From Microbacter sp. GSS18 (GTDB lineage Bacteria; Actinomycetota; Actinomycetes; Actinomycetales; Microbacteriaceae): a DNA stretch of 64,000 nt. The position numbers were made by a program, and so were the translations under genes. The stretch is from positions 1,364,001 to 1,428,000 of the forward strand of contig CP119753.1 in NCBI GenBank assembly GCA_029319145.1, read 5' to 3'. Under the pieces are notes generated by a model. It saw nothing but the letters and a program-made list of their open reading frames with translations. It was not told where the DNA came from and ran no database searches. How positions within the stretch are numbered: position 1 is the stretch's first letter; every line of letters begins with the position of its first letter. This document shows, piece after piece, positions 17,811-24,551 of this stretch.

Positions 17811-18245
17811 GTGCCCGGCGTCCCCGTCTACTACTACTCATCCAGCTCCGGTCTGACGCGACGCTTCGCGGAGCATCTGGCCGAGCGCGATGGCCGGGCG
17901 GTGTTCAACCTCGCCGATGCGGATGTGCGCCGCGCCGAGGTCGATGGACCGTGGGTGCTGCTGACGCCGTCGTACAAGGCAGGCAACGACAAGCAGGCGA
18001 CGCTGCCCGCCGCGGTGAGGGTGTTCCTGCGCTCGCGGGCGAACCGCCGCCACATGATCGGCGTGATCGGGTCGGGGAACCGCAACTTCGGCGTCTTCTA
18101 CCAGGCCGCCGCGCGCGAGCTCGCCGCGGCATCCGGTCGTCCGATCCTCTTCGAATTCGAGCTGTCGGGCACGCCCGAGGACGTCGAGCAGTGCGCCCGC
18201 ATCCTCGCCGACCTCGACGCCGCCCTCGCGGCCAAGGCGTCGTGA
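17811..18245 (+). CDS. nrdI: NrdI flavodoxin-like protein (solitary)
   Basis: NrdI is the small flavoprotein that supplies oxidant for assembling the Mn cofactor of class Ib ribonucleotide reductase. This 144-aa protein has the NrdI start YYYSSSSGLTRRFAEHL, the LLTPSYKAG flavin loop and GVIGSGNRNFG. Usually nrdI sits in nrdHIEF; here no nrdH, nrdE or nrdF adjoins it. The GTG at 17811 is chosen by homology length, with GAGACT ending 6 nt before it (leaderless); the reading frame is open upstream to 17760. Confidence 0.85.
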   Translation: MPGVPVYYYSSSSGLTRRFAEHLAERDGRAVFNLADADVRRAEVDGPWVLLTPSYKAGNDKQATLPAAVRVFLRSRANRRHMIGVIGSGNRNFGVFYQAAARELAAASGRPILFEFELSGTPEDVEQCARILADLDAALAAKAS

Positions 18246-18273
18246 GCGGAGGCGTGCGGGCCTCCGGGATCGG

Positions 18274-18753
18274 CTACCCCGCGTCGGGCTCGCCGTCGTA
18301 GTAGTCCACGCGATCGGTGTCGCGGAAGATCGTGGTCTCGCGGGTCGACGTGTAGGCCATCGTCTTGCCACTGTCGGGGTACCCGAGCACATCCGGGTCG
18401 GCCGTCGTGTCGAGATCGACGTACCGCAGCGGCTCGGAGCCGGTGTTGGTCATGCGATGAGAGCCGGCGGGCCCGGGCGGGAAGACCACGACCTCGCCGG
18501 GACCGACGTCGAACTCCCCCGCCGGCGTGCGCACACGTCCCGTTCCGGCGAGGATCACGTAGGCCTCGGTGATGCCTGCGTGCCAGTGGTACGGGAACGC
18601 CGATTTGCCGGGCGCGATCTCCATGAACGACACGTGAAGCTGCGACCCCGCCTTCGGCGTCACCTCGTGCTTGGCGAACACGAACCCGCCCCGCTCGACG
18701 CCCCGCGCTTCGAAGTCCTCCTGCGCACCGTGAACGACCTGATCGAACGTCAT
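18274..18753 (-). CDS. Cupin domain protein
   Basis: This is a 159-aa single-domain cupin. The metal-binding cupin motif 1 reads YHWHAGITEAYVILAGTG, and motif 2 reads PPGPAGSHRMTNTG. Such proteins may be dioxygenases, isomerases or sensors; the sequence does not decide. A perfect GAGGAGGAG ribosome-binding site precedes the ATG. It is convergent with nrdI and divergent from the acyltransferase at 18843. Confidence 0.8.
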   Translation of the reverse strand: MTFDQVVHGAQEDFEARGVERGGFVFAKHEVTPKAGSQLHVSFMEIAPGKSAFPYHWHAGITEAYVILAGTGRVRTPAGEFDVGPGEVVVFPPGPAGSHRMTNTGSEPLRYVDLDTTADPDVLGYPDSGKTMAYTSTRETTIFRDTDRVDYYDGEPDAG

Positions 18754-18842
18754 CGTCTCCTCCTCGCGTCGGTGACGCGATCCTACGGCGATCGCAGCCG
18801 ATGCGGTGCCCTCCCCGAGAGCCGCGTGCGTAGACTGCGGGC

Positions 18843-20090
18843 GTGTCACGCACCGATGGCGACGCCCTGTCGCCCGCCGACGAGGTGAACCTGATGCTCG
18901 ACGGCATCGGCGTGTACGTGCTGACCGTGGTGGGATGCGCCGGGATCGGGGGCTTCGTCCGCGGCCCGGACGATGTTGATCTCGATGCACTGCGACGGCA
19001 CGTGGCGGACCGGACCGCCCGGCTGCCGCGTCTGCGCGGCACCCTCACGGGCACGTCGGGACGGCATCGCCTCGTCGATCGTGGTCTGCGCATCGCGGAC
19101 CACGTCCGCGTCGAGGGTCCGGTCGACGGCTTGGCCGGTCTCCACAGCCTGTGCTCCCGGCTGTCGACCGAACCCCTTCCCTCGGGCCGCCCCCTGTGGG
19201 AGCTGCGGATCGTCCTCGGGGCGAATCCCACCGGCGTCGCGTGGGTGTTCCGCGTCCACCACGCGATCGCCGACGGGCGCATGGCCGCGCGTCTGATGGA
19301 CACGCTCTTCGACGAGGAGCCGGATGCCGCGGCATCCGCTCCCCGCACGGCCTCGCACCGGGCCGCCCACCCGCCGACCCGTCGCGGGCCGGCCTTGCGT
19401 CAGCTGAGCACGCTGGTCCGCATGATGCCGCGCACGGACTTCGTGGGGCCGAGCGGCCCCGGGCGCGAGCTGCGCGTCATCGTCCTGCCACTCGCCGACG
19501 CGTCGCGCGCCTCGCGAGCCCTGGGGGCGTCGGTGAACGACGTGATCCTCGCCGCCGTGGGTGAAGGGGCGCGCGAGGCGTTCGCCGCGCTCGGAGAGGG
19601 TGTGCCCGACGTGCTCCCCGTCTCGGTCCCGGTGCTGCTTCCGGGCGACGACGACCGGACGAACCAGGTCGCCGCGTTCACGGCGCGGATCCCGCTGGAC
19701 GACATCGGAACCGCCGAGCGGGCCCGCATGCTCGGCCCCCGGACGAAGGCGTGGGCCTCGGAGGTGCGCGACCGCCCGCTGCCGTGGTTCCTTCGGACCG
19801 CGGCGGGCGCGTGGATCATGCGGAACTACGTCGCGCGGCAGCGCGTCATCGCCGTACTGTCGACGAACGTGCGCGGCCCGGCACGCCGCCGGCGGCTGTG
19901 CGGAGCACCGATCGACGCGGTGTGGGCTCTGCCCGTGCTTGCCGGAACCGTTCGCGTGGGAGTGGCGGTCGTGTCGTACGCGGGGACCCTTCGGGTGTGC
20001 GTGCTGTGGACCGGGGCGATCGGCGCCGCGGGCGCTCGCATGGCCGAGCGGATGGAGTCGGCGCTGACCGACCTCATCCTCGAGGTGTGA
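18843..20090 (+). CDS. WS/DGAT-like acyltransferase
   Basis: This is a 415-aa member of the wax ester synthase/diacylglycerol acyltransferase group, related to condensation domains. The active-site motif HHxxxDG is present as HHAIADG near residue 140. The C-terminal signature region ASVNDVILAAVGEG with the Asn-Asp pair and a late VLSTNVRGP are as expected. It would transfer an acyl group from acyl-CoA to an alcohol or diacylglycerol at the membrane. TAGACT at 18831-18836 ends 6 nt before GTG, with no Shine-Dalgarno. Storage lipid formation is inference. Confidence 0.8.
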   Translation: MSRTDGDALSPADEVNLMLDGIGVYVLTVVGCAGIGGFVRGPDDVDLDALRRHVADRTARLPRLRGTLTGTSGRHRLVDRGLRIADHVRVEGPVDGLAGLHSLCSRLSTEPLPSGRPLWELRIVLGANPTGVAWVFRVHHAIADGRMAARLMDTLFDEEPDAAASAPRTASHRAAHPPTRRGPALRQLSTLVRMMPRTDFVGPSGPGRELRVIVLPLADASRASRALGASVNDVILAAVGEGAREAFAALGEGVPDVLPVSVPVLLPGDDDRTNQVAAFTARIPLDDIGTAERARMLGPRTKAWASEVRDRPLPWFLRTAAGAWIMRNYVARQRVIAVLSTNVRGPARRRRLCGAPIDAVWALPVLAGTVRVGVAVVSYAGTLRVCVLWTGAIGAAGARMAERMESALTDLILEV

Positions 20091-20192
20091 CCCCGGGAAC
20101 CGTCGGGATTCTCCTGGCGGCCTGCTACGCGCCCTCCGCGGCGAGCGGAGCCTCCGGCGGCACGGTCCCGTGTCATCGTCGCGGGAAATGAC

Positions 20193-20222
20193 GAGAGGGC
20201 CGGCCTTCCGGCCGACCCTCTC
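20193..20222. terminator. Hairpin terminator between acyltransferase gene and tRNA-Pro
   Basis: A stem of GAGAGGG (20193-20199) with CCCTCTC (20216-20222) continues after one mismatch into a 5-bp CGGCC stem with loop TTCC. It lies 9 bp beyond the tRNA 3' end and downstream of the acyltransferase gene, so it can serve both. Confidence 0.7.
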
Positions 20223-20231
20223 TTCGTTGTG

Positions 20232-20305
<74 letters not shown>

Positions 20306-20465
20306 ATGTCCCCGCCGGGGCGAAGACAACTCCCCTATCCTACCCGGTCCGGAGCATGGTCGCGAACCACGGCCGCCCCGGGCGCGCCTCCGTGTCACGA
20401 ACCCCCGGCGCGTCCACGACGCCCTGTCCTTGCCGGGTGTCGGATGCCGCCGCTACGGTCGCGGC

Positions 20466-21050
20466 ATGACGACCGTCACGATCGAGCCGGCCACCGCCGA
20501 CCGGTGGGACGACGCCCAGCACGCGCTCACGGGCGGCGGCGACGGACGCAGCTGCCAGTGCCAGTGGTGGACGCTCACGAACGCGCGGTTCAACGCCTCG
20601 AGCGCCGAGCAGCGCCGCGCTCTCCTGCACGACGAGATCGACGCCGGCCCACCGCCGGGACTGATCGCCTACGTCGACGGCGAAGCCGCGGGCTGGGTGC
20701 GGGTCGGGCCCCGCACATCGCAGCCTCGGCTGGCGCGCACCCGGGCGTTCGCGTCGGTGTCGGACGAGCCGTGGGACGACGCGGATGTGTGGGCGATCAC
20801 GTGCTTCGTGGTCCGCCGCGAGCACCGGGGGTCGCAGCTGATGGGACGGATGCTCGAGGCGGCTGTCGCCTTCGCCCGCGCCGGCGGTGCACGCGTGGTC
20901 GAGGGCTACCCGCTCGATCCGAAGGCCGGCCGCGCCCTCGGCTCCAACCAGCTGTTCACGGGCGTCGTATCCGCCTTCGCCGACGCCGGCTTCACGGAGG
21001 TCGGGCGCGACAGACCCCATCGCGCGGTCATGGCACTCGCGCTGCGCTGA
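20466..21050 (+). CDS. GNAT-family N-acetyltransferase
   Basis: This is a 194-aa acetyltransferase transferring acetyl from acetyl-CoA to an amine. The acetyl-CoA loop reads REHRGSQLMGRML near residues 118-130, in place of the usual R/QxxGxG/A. The N-terminal Cys-rich CQCQWW and the YPLDP segment match a GNAT group common in Actinobacteria. The acceptor is unknown. TACGGT at 20454-20459 ends 6 nt before the ATG, so the mRNA is likely leaderless. Confidence 0.82.
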   Translation: MTTVTIEPATADRWDDAQHALTGGGDGRSCQCQWWTLTNARFNASSAEQRRALLHDEIDAGPPPGLIAYVDGEAAGWVRVGPRTSQPRLARTRAFASVSDEPWDDADVWAITCFVVRREHRGSQLMGRMLEAAVAFARAGGARVVEGYPLDPKAGRALGSNQLFTGVVSAFADAGFTEVGRDRPHRAVMALALR

Positions 21051-21136
21051 CGGGAGTCCTGCGGCGCGACCGTACGATGGAGCTGCGGAGCACCCGATCC
21101 GCCGACGATCCTCCCCGCCCGACACGAAGGAGTGCC

Positions 21137-21868
21137 GTGCACGCCCTGCCGACCTCACCCACGCGCACCGAGCCGCCCGCCGCGACGATGGCCGCCGGCT
21201 GGTGGTGGGGCTTCGTCCCGTACGCGTTCATCTCGCTCGTTCACGTCATCGCGCGTCTCATCGGCGACGACAGCATGGCCGACCCGTCGAAGCTGCTGCT
21301 GATGCCCGCGCTCATCGCCGCGGTCGTGTGGGCCCAGCGCGAGATCCGATGGGGCCTGCCTCAGGCCCTGCTGGTCACCGCGATCGGCCTGTCGTGGCTG
21401 GGCGACGGCGCCGGGGCGTTCTTTCCGTTCGCGCCGACGCTGCCCGTGATGCTGCTGTGCTTCGGGCTCGCCCACCTCGCCTACATCTGGCTGTTCGTCC
21501 GCCACGCGGCCGTGCGGCCCACCCCGGCGTGGACGGCCGTGTACGCCGCGTGGTGGATCGTCCTCGTCGCGGTGCTGTGGCCGAGCCTCGGCGGCCTCGC
21601 CGTCGCCGTCGCCGCGTACGGCATCGTGCTCGCCGGAACCGCGGTGACCTCGGCGCGCGCCGGCGTGCTCGCGGCCGTCGGCGGCGCGCTGTTCCTCGCG
21701 TCCGACACGATCCTGGCGTTCCTGCTGTTCATGCCCGACCTCATGCCGGCCGTCGCCGATGGGCTCGTCATGCTCACGTACTGCGCCGGGCAGGGCCTCA
21801 TCGCTGCGGGGCTCCTGCGCAACGGGCTGAGCGGCCGGCGGCGAGGGAACGCGCCCGCGGCCGTCTGA
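21137..21868 (+). CDS. YhhN-family lysoplasmalogenase-like membrane protein
   Basis: This is a 243-aa protein with eight hydrophobic helices. The YhhN/TMEM86 features are the conserved DPSKLLLMP, the LSWLGDGAG motif with the functional Asp, and SDTILAFLLFMP. Characterised members hydrolyse the vinyl-ether bond of lysoplasmalogens. Start is GTG at 21137, because AAGGAG lies 4 nt upstream. The downstream S4 gene starts 12 nt after the stop. Confidence 0.82.
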   Translation: MHALPTSPTRTEPPAATMAAGWWWGFVPYAFISLVHVIARLIGDDSMADPSKLLLMPALIAAVVWAQREIRWGLPQALLVTAIGLSWLGDGAGAFFPFAPTLPVMLLCFGLAHLAYIWLFVRHAAVRPTPAWTAVYAAWWIVLVAVLWPSLGGLAVAVAAYGIVLAGTAVTSARAGVLAAVGGALFLASDTILAFLLFMPDLMPAVADGLVMLTYCAGQGLIAAGLLRNGLSGRRRGNAPAAV

Positions 21869-21880
21869 GATCATGGCCTG

Positions 21881-22252
21881 ATGACGGATGCCTCCACCCG
21901 CGTCGACGCGTGGCTGTGGGCCGTCCGCGTCTACAAGACCCGCTCGCTCGCGACGACCGCATGCCGTGCGGGGCATGTGCGGGTCAACGGCGAACGCGCG
22001 AAGGCCGCGCAGAAGGTGAAGCCCGGCGACGAGCTGCGCGTGCGCATCAACGGCTTCGACCGCATCCTCGTCGTCAAGGCACCGATCTCCAAGCGCGTCG
22101 GCGCCGCGCTGGCGGCGGACGCCGTCGACGATCGCACTCCTCCGCCGCCGCCGCGCGAGGAGACGCCCTTCGTCCCCATCCGCGATCGCGGTGCCGGCCG
22201 ACCGACCAAGCGCGAGCGCCGGGAGATCGATCGGCTGCGCGGCCGGGACTGA
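21881..22252 (+). CDS. S4-domain RNA-binding protein (Hsp15-like)
   Basis: This is a 123-aa protein. The S4 domain spans about residues 6-65 (RVDAWLWAVRVYKTRSLA, GHVRVNGERAKAAQKVKPGD). A basic tail with GRPTKRERREIDRLRGRD follows. E. coli Hsp15 rescues stalled 50S subunits carrying a nascent chain. GATCAT at 21869-21874 ends 6 nt before the ATG and may start a leaderless mRNA, besides read-through from the YhhN gene. Confidence 0.88.
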   Translation: MTDASTRVDAWLWAVRVYKTRSLATTACRAGHVRVNGERAKAAQKVKPGDELRVRINGFDRILVVKAPISKRVGAALAADAVDDRTPPPPPREETPFVPIRDRGAGRPTKRERREIDRLRGRD

Positions 22253-22297
22253 ATCCGACGCTCCGGCGACACCGCCCGCGACGCGCCGCCGGTCACG

Positions 22298-22957
22298 TCA
22301 CGACGCCGGCAGGGCGGGATTCTCGATGTGCTGGGCGAAGTCGACGAGTCCGCGGCGCAGATCGAGCCAGATGTCGTCGACCGGTGCGGGCTCGCCGGCG
22401 TCCTGACGACGCGCCCATTCGTTGAACGCCTGGCGCGCCGCCGCTCCGAACACCTCGACCAGCACCCGCATGCGCACCGGGTCCGTCTGCGCTTCGGCCG
22501 ACAGCGCCTCGGCCAGTTCGGATGCCTGGTCGGCATCGCGCCGGAGCGCCACGGCGAGGATCGCGGGCTCGGTGAAGATCACGTGCCGCACGCGGCGAGC
22601 ACGGCGCCGACCCTCGGGGTCGGCTTCGAACGCGGCGAAGATCGCGCGCCATCCCTCCTCGACCGCGGCGGCGGGGGTTGCTCCGCCCCGCAGGGCGGCG
22701 AGTGCAGCTCGGACGAGGAGATCGCCTTCGGGATCGTCGAGGAAGACCGCGTGCTCCTTCGCCGGGAAGTAGCGGAAGAACGTCCGGGGCGAGATGCCGG
22801 CGGCGTGCGCGATGTCGTCGACGGTCGTCGCGCCGACGCCCTTGCGCTCGAACAGGGCGAGCGCCGCATCGGAGACCTCGCGCTGTGTCTCGAGCCGACG
22901 CCGCTCGCGCAGGCCCACGGGCTCGGGCTCGGCGTGCTCCGTCGTCACGGCATCCAT
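22298..22957 (-). CDS. TetR-family transcriptional repressor
   Basis: This is a 219-aa regulator. The N-terminal helix-turn-helix reads ALALFERKGVGATTVDDIAHAAGISPRTFFRYFP in two adjoining pieces, near residues 33-66. The C-terminal half, the ligand-binding domain, has no recognisable ligand clue. It is divergent from the DHA2-type exporter, and nested dyads lie between them, so it most likely represses that pump and itself. Confidence 0.92.
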   Translation of the reverse strand: MDAVTTEHAEPEPVGLRERRRLETQREVSDAALALFERKGVGATTVDDIAHAAGISPRTFFRYFPAKEHAVFLDDPEGDLLVRAALAALRGGATPAAAVEEGWRAIFAAFEADPEGRRRARRVRHVIFTEPAILAVALRRDADQASELAEALSAEAQTDPVRMRVLVEVFGAAARQAFNEWARRQDAGEPAPVDDIWLDLRRGLVDFAQHIENPALPAS

Positions 22958-22982
22958 GCTTCCACGTTACACGATCCGCCGA

Positions 22983-23010
22983 TATGGCAGAGTGTGCCAT
23001 AATTGCACAC
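22983..23010. promoter_or_regulatory. Nested dyads overlapping the MFS promoter
   Basis: TATGGCA-N5-TGCCATA spans 22983-23001, and overlapping it GTGTGC-N7-GCACAC spans 22992-23010. A CATAAT -10-like hexamer (22998-23003) lies inside them, 8 nt before the GTG at 23012. A bound TetR protein would cover the -10 element and start site. Confidence 0.65.
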
Positions 23011-23011
23011 T

Positions 23012-24496
23012 GTGACCTTGGAGCAGACTGAACATCGCACGGACGCGCCGTCCGCCCCCGCCCCCGCCGCCCCGCGCACGGGGAGTGTGATCGCTCTGCT
23101 GGTGGCCTCGGCGTTCGTCGTCATCCTGAACGAGACGATCATGAGCGTCGCGCTGCCGAGCCTCATGGACGACCTCGACATCACGGCCAACACCGCGCAG
23201 TGGCTCACGACGGGGTTCATGCTCACGATGGCCGTCGTCATCCCGCTGACCGGATTCCTGCTGGCCCGGTTCCCGCTGCGGAACGTGTACTTCACCGCGA
23301 TGACGCTCTTCGCCGCCGGCACGCTCATCGCCGCGCTCTCGCCCGGTTTCGCGATGCTGCTGGCCGGCCGCGTCGTGCAGGCCTCGGGCACGGCCATGAT
23401 GATGCCGCTGCTGTTCACGACGGTGCTCACGCTCGTGCCCGCCGCGCACCGCGGCCGCATGATGGGGGTCATCACGATCGTCATCGCCGTCGCCCCCGCG
23501 ATCGGACCGACCGTCTCGGGCCTCATCCTGTCGACGCTGGACTGGCGCTTCATGTTCTGGCTCGTGCTGCCGATCGCCCTGACCGCGCTTGCCCTCGGCG
23601 CGATCTGGGTGCGCAACGTCACAGAGACGCGTCCGGCGAAGCTGGACGTGCCGTCGGTGGTGCTGTCGGCCCTCGGCTTCGGCGCGCTGATCTTCGGACT
23701 CAGCTCGATCGGCGAGTCGGCATCGGGGCACGCGCCCGTGCCGGTGTGGATCCCGCTCGTCGTCGGCGGCGTGAGCCTGCTCGCGTTCGTGCTGCGCCAG
23801 CTGCGCCTGCAGAAGCGGGATGCCGCGCTGCTGGATCTGCGCACCTTTCGGTCGCGCACGTTCGCCCTGGCCACCGTGCTCGTCGCCGTGGTGTTCGGCG
23901 CCCTGTTCGGCACGCTCGTGATGCTGCCCATCTACCTGCAGCAGGTGCGGGGCCTCGACACGCTCGCGGTGGGTCTGATGCTGCTCCCCGGCGGCGTCCT
24001 CATGGGGGTGCTCGGCCCCATCGTCGGTTCGCTGTTCGACCGGTTCGGCCCGACGCCCCTCGTCATCCCCGGCATGACCGTGACCGCCGGCTCGCTGTGG
24101 ATCATGTCGGCGCTCGGCGAGACGACGCCTTTGGCCTGGGTGGTGGGCGCGCATCTGGCCCTGAACCTCGGCCTCGGCTTCGTGTTCACGCCGCTGATGA
24201 CCTCGGCGCTGGGCTCCCTCCCCCGTCGCCTCTACCCGCACGGCAGCGCCACCGTCGGCACGATCCAGCAGCTGGCCGGCGCCGCAGGAACCGCCCTGTT
24301 CGTCACGCTGATGTCCGTGCAGGCCGCCGACTCCCTCGCATCCGGCGCCGGCGCGGTGACGGCCACGGCCGACGGCGTCCACCACGCCTTCGTCATCGGC
24401 GCGATCATCACGTCGGCCGCCGTGCTCGTCGCCCTGCTCGTGCGGCGTCCTGCCGAGCCGGTCGAGGGCGACGCCCTTCCCATCGCGGCGCACTGA
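23012..24496 (+). CDS. MFS drug exporter, DHA2 (EmrB/QacA) type
   Basis: This is a proton-driven exporter of about 494 aa with 14 hydrophobic helices. NETIMSVALPSLMDDLDIT lies after helix 1, LTTGFMLTMAVVIPLTGFL in helix 2, and the motif-C-like IAVAPAIGPTVSGLIL in helix 5. Start could be GTG at 23012 or TTG at 23003. There is no Shine-Dalgarno, and the CATAAT hexamer would start a transcript near 23010-23012, which favours leaderless GTG. The divergent TetR gene probably regulates it. Confidence 0.88.
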   Translation: MTLEQTEHRTDAPSAPAPAAPRTGSVIALLVASAFVVILNETIMSVALPSLMDDLDITANTAQWLTTGFMLTMAVVIPLTGFLLARFPLRNVYFTAMTLFAAGTLIAALSPGFAMLLAGRVVQASGTAMMMPLLFTTVLTLVPAAHRGRMMGVITIVIAVAPAIGPTVSGLILSTLDWRFMFWLVLPIALTALALGAIWVRNVTETRPAKLDVPSVVLSALGFGALIFGLSSIGESASGHAPVPVWIPLVVGGVSLLAFVLRQLRLQKRDAALLDLRTFRSRTFALATVLVAVVFGALFGTLVMLPIYLQQVRGLDTLAVGLMLLPGGVLMGVLGPIVGSLFDRFGPTPLVIPGMTVTAGSLWIMSALGETTPLAWVVGAHLALNLGLGFVFTPLMTSALGSLPRRLYPHGSATVGTIQQLAGAAGTALFVTLMSVQAADSLASGAGAVTATADGVHHAFVIGAIITSAAVLVALLVRRPAEPVEGDALPIAAH

Positions 24497-24507
24497 GCGC
24501 GCACGCC

Positions 24508-24541
24508 GACGCCCCGCCCGGAGCATCCTGGGCGGGGCGTC
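24508..24541. terminator. Hairpin terminator between MFS and adhE
   Basis: A 12-bp perfect stem, GACGCCCCGCCC with its complement, closes a 10-nt loop. It is placed between the convergent MFS and adhE genes and probably serves both. Confidence 0.8.
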
Positions 24542-24551
24542 GCTCGTGCCG

